64,000 nt of DNA from positions 2,790,001 through 2,854,000 of the forward strand of contig NC_010162.1 in assembly GCF_000067165.1 (NCBI RefSeq). Direction: 5' to 3'. Position numbers and translations under genes: made by a program. Source of the DNA: Sorangium cellulosum So ce56 (GTDB lineage: Bacteria > Myxococcota_A > Polyangia > Polyangiales > Polyangiaceae). Each line of letters starts with the position of its first letter. The first letter of the stretch is position 1. The notes under the pieces are model-generated. The model was given only the letters and a program-made list of their open reading frames with translations, was not told where the DNA came from and made no database searches. Below are positions 16,732 to 26,351 of the stretch, one piece after another.

Positions 16732-18273
16732 ATGCAGACCCGCGCGCGTCACCCGCCGCTCCCGCGCTCCACCGGGCCGATCCTGGTCGCCGTGGCCGCG
16801 GCCCTCTCTCTGTCCGGGCCGAAGCCCGCACCCGCAGCGCCGCCCGAGGCCACGTCCTCGCCGCCGAAGTCCGCGCCGGCCGCGGCTCCGAAGGCTGCGC
16901 CACCGGCGGCCTCGGCGCCCGCGCCAGCCGCGGCCCCGGCTTCCGCGCCCACCGCGCCTCAGTCCGCGGCCTCCCAGCCGCCGAAGCTCGACATCCCGTA
17001 CACCAAGTACACCCTCAAGAACGGCCTCACCGTGATCCTCCACGAGGACCGCGCGCTGCCGATGGTCGCGCTGAACCTCATGGTCAAGGTCGGCTCTCGG
17101 TTCGAGGAACCTGGGCGCACCGGCTTCGCGCACCTGTTCGAGCACCTCATGTTCATGGGCACGCGCCGCGTCCCCACGAAGCAGTTCGACGCCTGGATGG
17201 AGGCCGAGGGCGGCTGGAACAACGCGTGGACGAGCGAGGACCGCACCGCCTACCACGAGGTGGCGCCGGCTCACGCGCTGCCGCTCCTGCTCTGGCTCGA
17301 GGCCGATCGGTTCTCGTCGCTCGCGGACAGCATGGACCTCCCGAAGCTGAACGCGCAGCGCGACGTCGTGCGCAACGAGCGCCGCCAGACGAGCGAGAAC
17401 GAGCCCTACGGCAAGGTCGACCTCCTCTTGCCCTCGCTGATGTACCCGGAGGGGCACCCCTACCACCACCCCGTGATCGGCTCGCACGAGGACCTCCAGG
17501 CCGCGACCGTCGACGACGTCACGACGTTCTTCCGGCGGTGGTACGTGCCGAACAACGTCTCCCTCGTCGTGGCCGGCGACTTCGATGCGCAGAAGACGCG
17601 CGATCTCATCGAGCGGTTCTTCGGCGGCATCCCGGAGCGGCCCGTCCCCGCGGCGACAACGCCCTCGCCCGTGAAGCTGAGCGGCGTCGTGCGCGAGACG
17701 ATCGAGGACAACGTGAACCTCCCCAAGGTGATCATGGCCTGGCACAGCCCCGCGCACTTCGCGCCGGGCGACGCCGAGCTCGACCTCCTCGCCACGGCGC
17801 TCGAGCAGGGGAAGGCGAGCCGCCTCTACAAGGCCCTCGTCTACGACAAGCAGCTCGCCCAGGAGGTGAGCGCCGTGCAGCACTCCGGCGATCTCGGCTC
17901 GACGTTCACCGTCGAGGCGATCGCGCGGCCAGGCGTGCCGCTCGAGAAGGTCGAGGCCGCCATCGACGCCGAGCTCGCCAAGGTGCGGGACGCGAAGGTG
18001 AGCCGCGAGGAGCTCGATCGGGCCAAGAACCAGTACGAGACCGCCTTCGTGACGGCGCTCGAGTCGGTCGCCGGCCGGGCGTCGATGCTCAACCGGTACG
18101 AGACGTCGAAGGGCCAGCCCGGGTTCGTGGAGCAGGATCTGAAGCGCTACCGCGACGCGACCGCGGAGTCGCTGCAGGCGTACGCGAAGAGCACCCTGGA
18201 CCCGAACGCCCGGGTGATCCTGCGGGTCGTGCCGAAGGGCAGCGAAGAGGCGAAGAAGGCGGTGACGAAATGA
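16732..18273 (+). CDS. M16 family zinc metallopeptidase, catalytic subunit
   Basis: Product of 513 aa from ATG 16732, chosen because a signal peptide then starts at once (RSTGPILVAVAAALSL); GTG 16666 or ATG 16681 would add an unusual preface. An Ala/Pro linker precedes the inverted zinc motif HLFEH (residues 134-138), with GRTGFAHLFEHLMFMGT typical of M16B (pitrilysin/insulinase) proteins. A distal Glu lies in the NERRQTSENEP region about 75 residues on. M16 enzymes degrade unfolded peptides inside a closed chamber formed with a partner. The stop overlaps the start of a second M16 gene (ATGA), so the two form a pair. Confidence 0.88.
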   Translation: MQTRARHPPLPRSTGPILVAVAAALSLSGPKPAPAAPPEATSSPPKSAPAAAPKAAPPAASAPAPAAAPASAPTAPQSAASQPPKLDIPYTKYTLKNGLTVILHEDRALPMVALNLMVKVGSRFEEPGRTGFAHLFEHLMFMGTRRVPTKQFDAWMEAEGGWNNAWTSEDRTAYHEVAPAHALPLLLWLEADRFSSLADSMDLPKLNAQRDVVRNERRQTSENEPYGKVDLLLPSLMYPEGHPYHHPVIGSHEDLQAATVDDVTTFFRRWYVPNNVSLVVAGDFDAQKTRDLIERFFGGIPERPVPAATTPSPVKLSGVVRETIEDNVNLPKVIMAWHSPAHFAPGDAELDLLATALEQGKASRLYKALVYDKQLAQEVSAVQHSGDLGSTFTVEAIARPGVPLEKVEAAIDAELAKVRDAKVSREELDRAKNQYETAFVTALESVAGRASMLNRYETSKGQPGFVEQDLKRYRDATAESLQAYAKSTLDPNARVILRVVPKGSEEAKKAVTK

Positions 18274-19823
18274 GAGCGAGACACGCAGGCGCGATGATCG
18301 CGCTGGTCGCCGCGGCCCTCGGCTGCGAGCCGAGGACGCCGGCGCAGTCCGCCGCCCGGGCGGAGGCGCCGCGTCCGAGCGCCCCGCCGGCGGCCGCGGA
18401 GCCCGCGGACCCGCTCGGGCCCAAGCCGGAGCTGCCGAAGCCGCAGCCGTTCACGCCGCCGGCGCCGGTGGTGCTCGACGGACCGAACGGCGCGAAGGTG
18501 TGGCTGCTCGAGCGCCACACGCTGCCGATCGTGTCCGTGTCCATCGGCGTCGCGTCGGGATCGGCGGACGATCCGAAGGGCGCGGCGGGGCTCGCGCACA
18601 TCACCGCGGACATGCTCGACGAGGGCGCGGGGACGCGGAGCGCGGTGGAGCTGTCCAGCGCGATCAACGACCTCGGCGCGACGCTCTCGGTCGGGGCGCG
18701 CGCCGACGGCAGCGTCGCGACGCTCTCCGTGCTGAAGAAGAACTTCGACAAGGCGTTCTCGCTGCTCGCCGACGTTGTCGCGCGCCCGCGGTTCGAGGCG
18801 AAGGAATGGAAGCGCGTCAGCGAGCTCTGGCAGAACGACCTCAGGAAGCGCGGCGACGACGCGACGCGGGTCTCGGGGCTGGTCTCGATGGCCGCGCTCT
18901 ACGGGCCGGGCACGCCGTACGGGCACCCCGTCGACGGCCTGGTCGCGGACGCCAAGTCGATCGGGCTCCCGGCCGTGAAGGCGTTCTACAAGGCGGCGTG
19001 GCGCCCGGACCGCGCGGTGATCACCGTGGTCGGCGACATCACCCGGGACGAGCTGCAGCAGGCGCTCTCGCGCGATCTCGGGACGTGGTCGGCGAAGGGC
19101 GCCACGGCGAGCGCCGCGCCGGCCACGAAGGGCGCGGCGGAAGCGCAGGGCGCGGTGGCCGCGCCGGCGTGGAAGCCGCCGCGGCTGGTGATCGTCGACC
19201 GCCCGGGGGCCCCGCAGTCGGTGATCGCGGCAGTGCGCGAGGGGGTCGCGGCGAGCGATCCTCGGCGGCCGATGCTCCAGCTGATCAACTCCGCGCTCGG
19301 CGGCTCGTTCACGTCGCGCCTGAACCAGAACCTGCGCGAGGATCACGGCTGGTCCTACGGCGCCGGCTCGACGTTCACCGAGACGAGGCTGCCGGGCGCG
19401 TTCGTGGCGCGGGCCTCCGTCGTCACCGAGGCGACAGGGCCCGCCCTGAAGGAGATGCTCGCCGAGCTCGCCAAGATGGCCGACTCCGGGCTGACCCGGG
19501 ACGAGCTGGCGAAGGTGCAGGCGCAGGACCGCGCGGAGCTCGTCTCCGCCTACGAGACCGTGAACCGCACCGCCCAGCGCCTCGGGACGCTGGCGCGGCT
19601 GAAGCTGCCGGAGACGTTCGACGGCGACGCGAGCAAGGCGCGGCAGAGCGCGACGCTGGCGAGCCTCGCGGAGCTCGCGCGGGCCGTGGATCCGAAGACG
19701 GCGACCGTCGTGGTCGTGGGACCGCGGCAGGAGATCCTGCCGCAGCTCCAGGGGATCGGCCTCGGCGAGCCGGAGGCGTGGGACGTCGAGGGGCAGCCGA
19801 TCCAGCCGAAGAAAGAGCCCTGA
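18270..19823 (+). CDS. M16 family lipoprotein, non-catalytic partner
   Basis: Product of 517 aa. Its ATG overlaps the previous stop. A short signal with lipobox ALGC marks a lipoprotein, followed by a Pro/Ala linker. The peptidase fold is present, but the zinc motif is degenerate: GLAHITADMLDEGAG stands where HxxEH should be. The C-terminal half keeps the substrate-closing motif LREDHGWSYGAGS. Paired M16 genes with one active and one inactive subunit are common in bacteria, and the proteins act as a heterodimer. Lipid anchoring would put the complex at a membrane in the periplasm. Confidence 0.85.
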   Translation: MRARHAGAMIALVAAALGCEPRTPAQSAARAEAPRPSAPPAAAEPADPLGPKPELPKPQPFTPPAPVVLDGPNGAKVWLLERHTLPIVSVSIGVASGSADDPKGAAGLAHITADMLDEGAGTRSAVELSSAINDLGATLSVGARADGSVATLSVLKKNFDKAFSLLADVVARPRFEAKEWKRVSELWQNDLRKRGDDATRVSGLVSMAALYGPGTPYGHPVDGLVADAKSIGLPAVKAFYKAAWRPDRAVITVVGDITRDELQQALSRDLGTWSAKGATASAAPATKGAAEAQGAVAAPAWKPPRLVIVDRPGAPQSVIAAVREGVAASDPRRPMLQLINSALGGSFTSRLNQNLREDHGWSYGAGSTFTETRLPGAFVARASVVTEATGPALKEMLAELAKMADSGLTRDELAKVQAQDRAELVSAYETVNRTAQRLGTLARLKLPETFDGDASKARQSATLASLAELARAVDPKTATVVVVGPRQEILPQLQGIGLGEPEAWDVEGQPIQPKKEP

Positions 19824-19896
19824 GCGGCGCGCGCCCTGGCCGGGCGCTCCTCCCGCCGCGCGGGCAGCGGGGGGAGCGGGCGGCAGGATCGCGCCC

Positions 19897-20523
19897 TCAG
19901 GGCGCGGTCGGCTCGAAGTCGATCGGGCTGCTGGGCGCGCCCTCGTGCAGGACGCCGTCGCCGAACCAGTAGACGAAGCGGGGCTCCTCCGCCCCGTCGA
20001 GGTAGGCCTCCAGCCGGACGATGGCGCCCGGGGTGGTGGCAAACGTCATCGCGTCGATGTCCGAGCCGGTCTCGGCGTGGAAATACGCGACGCCGATGTC
20101 GACGAGGCGCGTCGCGTCCGTCTTCTCGATCTCGATCCCCGCCAGGTCGATGAGCTCGGACGCCGTGTCGACCGAGGCATAGAGATCGAAGCTGCAGACG
20201 ACCTTGGAGGTGTTGGTGTCGCAGGTCGTCCAGAGCGTCCACGTCCCGCCCTCCGTGTACTCGACGAAGATGCCGACGCCCTCGCCCGGCTCGGTGCTCA
20301 GGGTGGCGTCCGTGTCGATGGCGACGAGCCGCACGTCGTTCGCGGGCGGCGGGGGAACGGTGTCGTCGTCGCCGTTGTCCCAGTCGTCGTGGACGTGATG
20401 GCCATCGTGGTCGCCGTCCTCGTCGACGATGATGCAGCCGGCCGAGGCGAGGGGCGCGGCGACGAGAAGGAACGACCACAGCCCCCGTGAACGACGCTTC
20501 ACAAAGTCAGCGAAAAGAGTCAT
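19897..20523 (-). CDS. Exported lipoprotein with His/Asp-rich segment
   Basis: Product of 208 aa from ATG 20523, which has AGGAG 9 nt upstream; the longer frame starting at 20565 is less likely. A signal peptide ends in the lipobox ASAGC. Directly after it is a His/Asp-rich stretch (DEDGDHDGHHVHDDWDNGDD), suited to metal binding or a flexible linker, then a beta-rich domain with two Cys (TTCDTNTSKVVCSF). No family is recognised. It is convergent with the M16 pair; a GC-rich hairpin without a T-tract (19831-19847) lies between them. Confidence 0.6.
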   Translation of the reverse strand: MTLFADFVKRRSRGLWSFLLVAAPLASAGCIIVDEDGDHDGHHVHDDWDNGDDDTVPPPPANDVRLVAIDTDATLSTEPGEGVGIFVEYTEGGTWTLWTTCDTNTSKVVCSFDLYASVDTASELIDLAGIEIEKTDATRLVDIGVAYFHAETGSDIDAMTFATTPGAIVRLEAYLDGAEEPRFVYWFGDGVLHEGAPSSPIDFEPTAP

Positions 20524-20568
20524 CGGATCTGCTCCTGCTCGTGGACGTCGCAAGACGTGGACCAAGGG

Positions 20569-22020
20569 CTATCTCGACCGCGGGCGACCGGACGCCGGCG
20601 CGGTCTTCCCCGGAGCCGGGCCTGACGGAAGGTGGATCCTGGGGCGCGGCGGGGACGACGGCGCGCTCGGGAGCGCGCGCGGCTTCGCGGCCGGCTGCGG
20701 CGCCGGCGTCGCCTGCGGCAGCGGCCGCGGTGCCGTGGCCGACGGCGATCGGTGCGGGAGGGCACGCGTGGCGGCCGGCGTGCCGACGGCGCGCGGCGCC
20801 GGGGCGGCCGGCGGCTCCGGGGCAGGGGCGGGCGACGGCGGCGTGACCGTCGGCCGCGAGGGCCGGTGCGATGGGCTCGCGCCGCTGCGGGGCAGCGCGC
20901 CCGCGCCGGAGACGCCCCGCGCGGGGAGGCCGGGCCTGGCGATCGGGGCCGGCGCGTCGCCGCCGGGCGTCCCCCGCGGGTGCAGCGGCGTGCGCAGCGC
21001 AGGCGCCGCGCGACGGTCGTCGCCTGCGGGCGACGCCGGACGGCGCGCCGGCGGGGGCGCGAGGCGTGCGCTCGGCGTCGTGCTCCTGCGCGAATAAGCG
21101 AGGGCGCGAGGATCCGGCCTGTCGCGGTGCCTCGGGGCGGCCGAGGAGGGAACGCCGGCCTCCGCGAGCGACGGCGACGCCGGGCGGTAGCCGCCAGGAC
21201 GGATGCCGTGGGGCGGGCTCGAGCGGCTCGCGCCCCCGTCGCCGCGCGGGCGGACGTCGGCGCGCCCGGGCCTGCTCGCGGTCGGCCGCGCCGGCCTGTA
21301 GGTGTGCGAGTGCGCGGCGATGCGCCGGACGACCTCGCGATCGCGGACGACGTGCGTGTGGACGTGGCGATGGAACACGTGCGTCGTCGGGCAGAAGACG
21401 TACGCCGCGGGGGGAACGGTCCACAGCGAGACCGCGACGCCGCTGCTCCAGTAGTAGGTGGGCGGCATCGGGGCCCAGCCGACGTAGCCGGCGTCACCGA
21501 CGCGCCAGACGACCCACGCCGGGGCGTACGTGCGCCCCGGGATCCAGGCCCAGCCGTGGGAGGAGATCCAGACCCAGCGGCCATAGTGGAAGGGGATGTG
21601 GCCCCACGCGTAGTCGCTGACCCAGAGCCACTCGCCGTCGTCGGTCAGCGCCCAGTGGCCCGCTGTCTGGTAGGGCGCGAAATCCGGGCCGACCACGACC
21701 GCGGAGGGCACCCAGACCGTGCCGTAGCCCGGGGTGTCGATCCAGGTGCCGTACGCGGCGAGCGGCTGCTGGAACTCGACAAGGGCGCTCGGGTCGGTGT
21801 CTTCGTACTCGTCCGCCTCGATCTCGGCGTTCACGCGGACGTCGACCTGGACCGACGGGGGCTCGGCGGGCTGGGCGGCGGCGCTTGCGGGCGCGGCGAT
21901 GAGCGCGGCGAGCAGCGGCAGGACGCCGCCGAGCCGGCGGAGCCGGGCCCCGGGGATGCCCGGCGCCGCGGGGGCAGGGCGCAAGGGGAAAGCGGACAGC
22001 GGGAAAGGCATCGGCAGCAT
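20569..22020 (-). CDS. DUF6600-type exported protein
   Basis: Product of 483 aa with ATG 22020 preceded by AAGGA. After a signal peptide, residues about 75-215 contain the aromatic repeats of DUF6600 proteins: LAAYGTWIDTPGYGTVWVP, GHWALTDDGEWLWVSDYAWG and YGRWVWISSHGWAWIPG. The remaining C-terminal half is Pro/Ala/Arg-rich and presumably disordered. Family members are secreted or periplasmic in proteobacteria and of unknown function. It lies 45 bp upstream of the His-rich lipoprotein gene on the same strand, so the two may be one transcript. Confidence 0.75.
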   Translation of the reverse strand: MLPMPFPLSAFPLRPAPAAPGIPGARLRRLGGVLPLLAALIAAPASAAAQPAEPPSVQVDVRVNAEIEADEYEDTDPSALVEFQQPLAAYGTWIDTPGYGTVWVPSAVVVGPDFAPYQTAGHWALTDDGEWLWVSDYAWGHIPFHYGRWVWISSHGWAWIPGRTYAPAWVVWRVGDAGYVGWAPMPPTYYWSSGVAVSLWTVPPAAYVFCPTTHVFHRHVHTHVVRDREVVRRIAAHSHTYRPARPTASRPGRADVRPRGDGGASRSSPPHGIRPGGYRPASPSLAEAGVPSSAAPRHRDRPDPRALAYSRRSTTPSARLAPPPARRPASPAGDDRRAAPALRTPLHPRGTPGGDAPAPIARPGLPARGVSGAGALPRSGASPSHRPSRPTVTPPSPAPAPEPPAAPAPRAVGTPAATRALPHRSPSATAPRPLPQATPAPQPAAKPRALPSAPSSPPRPRIHLPSGPAPGKTAPASGRPRSR

Positions 22021-22150
22021 GATGGGTCCTTCTGGAGGGGGGGGCCAGGGAGAGGTCGGGCTGGCCTCGGGCGCCCTCAGATCTCTTCAGACGTCCCTGC
22101 GCGCCCGACGTTGCACATTGCAGGCCACCATCCGGAGCGCCGCGCTGGCG

Positions 22151-22370
22151 TGCCCGACCGAGGTTGAGGGGCACCCGACCGAGGTTGAGGCACGGGCACC
22201 CGACCGAGGTTGAGGCACGGGCACCCGACCCAGGTTGAGGCACGGGCACCCGACCCAGGTTGAGGCACGGGCACCCGACCGAGGTTGAGGCACGGGCACC
22301 CGACCGAGGTTGAGGCACGGGCACCCGACCGAGGTTGAGGCACGGGCACCCGACCCAGGTTGAGGCGTCG
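22151..22370. repeat. 25-bp tandem repeat array, nine copies
   Basis: A unit GCACCCGACCGAGGTTGAGG plus CACGG recurs at exactly 25 bp from 22171 to 22346, with one shortened copy before it. Copies differ only by CCGACCG/CCGACCC. The array lies in the gap 22021-22377, in the upstream region of the DUF6600 gene and directly past the stop of the transporter fusion gene. Because 25 is not a multiple of three, any translation would cycle through frames, so it is non-coding. Confidence 0.9.
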
Positions 22371-22377
22371 GCGCTCC

Positions 22378-25300
22378 TCAATCGAGATCGCTGTCGTCGA
22401 GCGCCGGCGTCTCGTCCCCCGGAGGCGGCGCTCTCCCGGGCAGCGCCGGCGGCCTCGGGAGGAGCGACAGCCGCGCGTGCGCGTCGGCCAGCTTGCGGTC
22501 GGCCTCGCGCAGGCGCCGGTTCAGCACCCGGATCACGGCGTCCGCGATCTCGGCCGTCTCCCGAACCGCCTCGTGGAAATCCTCGGCGGAGACCCGGAGC
22601 AGCTCCGTGTCCTCGGTCACCACCGCCGTCGAGGCCCTCGGCTCGCTGTCGAAGAGCGACATCTCGCCGAACACGTCGTTCGCGCCGAGGCGCGCGATCT
22701 CGCGGCCGTCCAGCGTGAGGCTCACCTCGCCCGAGATGATCGAGTAGAGCGCGCCGCCAGGCTCGCCCTGGCGGAAGATGACGTCGCCCCGGGCCAGCGA
22801 CACAACGAGCGAGCCGCGCGCCAGCGCCACCAGATCGTCGCCGGCCACGCGGGAGAAGAGCGGAACACGCTGGAGGAACAGGACCTTCTCGATCGTCGTG
22901 TACATCTCGTCCTCGGGGTCGATGCCGGTGCCGCCGGTGACCGCCCAGTATCGTGCGTAACGGGCCACCGCGGGATCCTCATCGGCCCGCAGCGCGTCCA
23001 GCCGCTCGCGGGCGCCCGGCGGCGACGTGACGGCGACCGCGATGGCGGCCGCCTCGCGGACCAGCGGGTCCGGATCGTAGGTCGCGGCGAGCGCGTCCCC
23101 GGCGGCGCCGGAGATGGAGTTCCGGGCGACGGCATCGAGCGCGAGCGCGGCGCTGTAGGGGTCGCCGCGCACGATCTCGTGGCGGATCCAGGAGATGATC
23201 CCGGCCTCCGGCGGCAGGGGCCTCCGGGGGAACGCCGCGGACAGCTCGAGCAGCCGCTCGACGAGGGAGACGAGGCGCTCGCGCAGCGGGCGGTCGAGGA
23301 GCGACTCCAGCACCTCGAACGCGTTGGCCCGCAGCGCGGGATCCGGGCCGAAGACGTGGTTGCGCACCAGGGCGACGACCTCGCGCGGGTAGGCGAGCTC
23401 GCACAGCCGGAGCACGCGGATGAGCCCCTTCCGCAGCCGGCGGAGCAGGTGCTGATCGAGCAGCGCGCCGGCGACGCGGGGGCGCGCCGCGATGTACGCC
23501 TCGCGCGTGCGGACGTGCTCCAGCGTCTCGTCGTCGATGCGGGCGCGGATCACGCGGAGAGGCGCCGGCGGCGCGCGCAGCGCGAGGCGCAGGCGCGACG
23601 CCGACGCGAGCACCTTCTGGCGGAGGGCCTCGTTCGGGTGGTCGATCCGGGCGAGCAGCACGTCGAGCGCGTCGTGGCTGCAGAGCCGCGCGAGCACCCG
23701 CGGGATCGCGAGCCGCACGGCCCGCGGGGTGCCGTCGTCGCCGAGGCGCGCCGCGAGCTCGGGGATGGCGTCGTCGCCGAGCGCCTCGATGGCCCGGGCC
23801 GCGGCCGGCGCGAGGGCGCGCTCGGCGAGCGCGTCCGCGAGCAGGGGGAGCAGGCGCGGATCGGCGACGCTCGACGAGGCGCGCACGGCCGCGCGCCGCA
23901 CCGCGGGGTCGGGATCGCCGATGAGCCGCGCGAGGGCGCGCTGGAGCGACGCGTGGCCGACCAGGCCGAGGATCCGGGCGGCGGCGGCGCGATCGCGCGG
24001 CGACGGGCTGTCGAGCAGCGCGCGCAGCCGCGGCGCGCCCTCGAGCATGCCGTCCAGGCCGCAGTAGCGCAGGAGCGCGGCGATCGCGGCGGCCCGGAGC
24101 GCCTCGCCGCCGGTCGCGTCCGCGGCGGCGCGCGGCGCGGCGCCCTCCCGCGCGAGCGCGAGCAGCTCGTCGTGGGCGTCCTCCCGCAGCAGCGCGGCGA
24201 GCGCGGCGACGGCGGCGACGCGGACGTCGGTGTTCCGGTCGTGGATCGCCGCGCGGGCGATGCTCGCGCCCTCCTCGTGCTCGAGCTCGGCCGCGAGGCG
24301 CACCCCGAGCGCGCGCACCCTGGCCGAGCCGTGGCGCGCGAGCGCGGGCACGGCCTCGCGCACGAGGGTCGGGTCGAGCTGCTGGAGCTGCTCGACCGCG
24401 AAGAGCACCTGCACCATGGCGCGGCTGTAGAGCGCCTCCTTGAGGATCGCGCGCGTCTGGGGGCCGTACGCGACGCTGTCCGGCTCGATCTGGCGGCGCA
24501 TCAAGGTCCGGCGCATGGCGTCGAAGTAGCCGCGCCGCACGAGCGGGAGGAGGGCGATGGACGCGACGCAGAGCGGGAGGGAGTAGACGCCGATCCACGC
24601 GGCCTCCTCGACGAGCGCGGCACCCGTCGCGGCGGTGGGCGCCACGGCGAGCAGGATCAGCGCGCCGAGCCCGTAGCCGAGGGGCTTGGCGATCGTGGAG
24701 ACGAGCGTCCGCACCCGCTCCCGCAGCGCCGGCTGGAACGGGAAGAACAAGAGCTGCATCGTCGCGTCGTAGATCGTGAGCTGCAGCGCGTTGTCGCTCA
24801 GCTTGAGGATCGCGCCCCAGGCGAGCGACGGCGCCGCGAGCAGCGCGACGGTGCTCGCGGTGAACGCGGCCGGCATGGCGAGCAACCCGCCGAGCACGCC
24901 GTGGCGCCGGAGGACCCGGGGGGTCGCGACGAGCTGCACGAGGAGGCCGACCACGCCGACGGCGCCGTAGAGGAACCCCATGAACCGGGTGAGGTCGTCG
25001 ACGTGGGGGTAGGCCGTGAGGGCGATCGCCTTGAACTGGTAGTCGCCGATCGTCAGGACCGTGAAGAGGAGGAAGGTCAGCAGCGCGACGGTGAGGGCGT
25101 AGCGCGATCGCCACACGTCCATGCGCGGAAGGCGGGCCTGGAGGAGCTCCTCGTCGCCGGACGGGGGGCGCCCGAGCGGGTGGCGTCGCGCGAGCGCGGT
25201 CGTCAGCGCGGCCATGGCGAGGAGCGCCGCGATGAGCACGAACAGGAGGTTCTCGGTGCCGATCCACCGGACGACGGCGCCCGTCGCGAAGCCGCAGGCG

Positions 25301-25998
25301 ACGGTGCCGACGACGCGCCCGCTGCCGATCAGGCCGAAGAGGCGCTTGGCGCTGCGCGGGTCGTGCAGGTCCTGAGCGACGGCCCAGACGAGCACGGCGG
25401 TGAAGTTCGCGATGATCTCGGACCAGATGTAGAAGACCAGGATCGCGGCGCGCACCTCCTGGCCGATGAGGACGCGCAGCAGCGCGAACGTGGCGGCGCC
25501 GAAGAGGGCGAAGGCGACGCACAGCTGGGCGCGCGGCAGGTGGCGGGCGACGCGGTCGTACGCGAGCGCGGCGACGGCGGAGGCGACGCCGTAGACGATC
25601 CACATCGGCGCGATCCAGGTGACGGGGAACCTGGTGAGGAAGAGCGCGTCGCGCGCGGAGCGGCCGACGACGAAGAGGAGGGCGGCGAGGAAGAGCAGGC
25701 AGAAGAGCAGCGCGGTCCGGTGCAGCTCGACGCGGGTGAGGGGGACGCCGAGGACGGCGGTGTGGGCGTCGGGGGCGGCGCCGCTCGGCTGCAGTCGGCT
25801 GGGCCGGCTCGAGGTCGGGCGCACCGACGGGGTGGCGCCGGACGCGGGGGACGCGGGCGCGCCTTCCGCGCGCGCGCTGGGCTGGCCGGGCTGCCCAGCG
25901 CGCGACGGCTCCGGCGCCGCGGCGCGCTCCTTCGCCCTCGGCTCTGCCTTCGAGCCCGGCTGCGGGGGAGCGGCGTCGGTCGAATCCACGGGCCTCAC
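22378..25998 (-). CDS. Nucleotide-exchange-transporter-like protein fused to HEAT repeats and a cyclic-nucleotide-binding domain
   Basis: Product of 1206 aa. Residues 1-80 are Ala/Pro-rich and disordered. Residues about 85-500 form a 12-helix membrane domain resembling the ATP/ADP translocase (Npt/Tlc) family within the MFS clan, with LFVVGRSARDALFLTRFP near its start and GLIGSGRVVGTVACGF in helix 5-6. About 500 residues of HEAT-like alpha-helical repeats follow (RVAAVAALAALL and VRRAAVRASSSVADPR types). The C-terminus (about 1030-1160) is a cNMP-binding domain with FRQGEPGGALYSIISGEVSL and FGEMSLFDSEPRAST. Such fusions are known in free-living bacteria; transport of nucleotides there is unproven. 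The GTG start at 25998 is assumed. Ligand-controlled transport is an inference. Confidence 0.75.
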   Translation of the reverse strand: MRPVDSTDAAPPQPGSKAEPRAKERAAAPEPSRAGQPGQPSARAEGAPASPASGATPSVRPTSSRPSRLQPSGAAPDAHTAVLGVPLTRVELHRTALLFCLLFLAALLFVVGRSARDALFLTRFPVTWIAPMWIVYGVASAVAALAYDRVARHLPRAQLCVAFALFGAATFALLRVLIGQEVRAAILVFYIWSEIIANFTAVLVWAVAQDLHDPRSAKRLFGLIGSGRVVGTVACGFATGAVVRWIGTENLLFVLIAALLAMAALTTALARRHPLGRPPSGDEELLQARLPRMDVWRSRYALTVALLTFLLFTVLTIGDYQFKAIALTAYPHVDDLTRFMGFLYGAVGVVGLLVQLVATPRVLRRHGVLGGLLAMPAAFTASTVALLAAPSLAWGAILKLSDNALQLTIYDATMQLLFFPFQPALRERVRTLVSTIAKPLGYGLGALILLAVAPTAATGAALVEEAAWIGVYSLPLCVASIALLPLVRRGYFDAMRRTLMRRQIEPDSVAYGPQTRAILKEALYSRAMVQVLFAVEQLQQLDPTLVREAVPALARHGSARVRALGVRLAAELEHEEGASIARAAIHDRNTDVRVAAVAALAALLREDAHDELLALAREGAAPRAAADATGGEALRAAAIAALLRYCGLDGMLEGAPRLRALLDSPSPRDRAAAARILGLVGHASLQRALARLIGDPDPAVRRAAVRASSSVADPRLLPLLADALAERALAPAAARAIEALGDDAIPELAARLGDDGTPRAVRLAIPRVLARLCSHDALDVLLARIDHPNEALRQKVLASASRLRLALRAPPAPLRVIRARIDDETLEHVRTREAYIAARPRVAGALLDQHLLRRLRKGLIRVLRLCELAYPREVVALVRNHVFGPDPALRANAFEVLESLLDRPLRERLVSLVERLLELSAAFPRRPLPPEAGIISWIRHEIVRGDPYSAALALDAVARNSISGAAGDALAATYDPDPLVREAAAIAVAVTSPPGARERLDALRADEDPAVARYARYWAVTGGTGIDPEDEMYTTIEKVLFLQRVPLFSRVAGDDLVALARGSLVVSLARGDVIFRQGEPGGALYSIISGEVSLTLDGREIARLGANDVFGEMSLFDSEPRASTAVVTEDTELLRVSAEDFHEAVRETAEIADAVIRVLNRRLREADRKLADAHARLSLLPRPPALPGRAPPPGDETPALDDSDLD

Positions 25999-26351
25999 GC
26001 TAGCCGAGCTCTCTCGAAGAGCGCGTGTTTCGGGCCACGCAGCTCGTCCGCCGGCCCATGGCGCTGCGCGGCGGTCCGCTCACCCTGCTGCTCCGCGGCG
26101 TCGATGCCAACTTGTCAGGAACGCACGGCGACCATGGCCAGCTCGTCATGCGGCGCGCCTCCGAGCCTCCGAGGTGGGGCGTCGAGGACGCCTCCAAGGA
26201 CGCCTCCGACGGGACCGCGGGGCCTTTGAGGGCGCGTTCGACGCGGCATCCGGCGTGGGCGCACGCGGGCGCACGAACGATTTCCCCGCCGTTCGAAGGG
26301 CTGTGCGGGGCATTTGCGGCGTGGTACGAGCTGTGCTGAAAGGACGCGCCC
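25999..26351. other. Divergent intergenic region
   Basis: About 350 bp between two divergent genes; both promoters should lie here. I see two near-identical GACGCCTCC units at 26190-26210 and a Shine-Dalgarno AAAGGA just before 26352. No promoter hexamers or gene can be supported. Confidence 0.4.

Noticed and set aside
19831..19847. GCGCCC/GGGCGC hairpin between convergent genes as terminator
   Set aside because: No T-tract on either side; hairpins of this size are frequent at this GC content.
22077..22349. Minus-strand frame through the 25-bp repeats (PVPQPRSGARAST units)
   Set aside because: Produced by the repeat cycling through frames; no start signal or domain.
22151..22370. CRISPR array
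   Set aside because: The units are contiguous with no unique spacers and no cas genes nearby.
22378..26229. Long plus-strand frame opposite the transporter fusion
   Set aside because: Composition is antisense-like, and the minus strand has clear transporter, HEAT and cNMP motifs.
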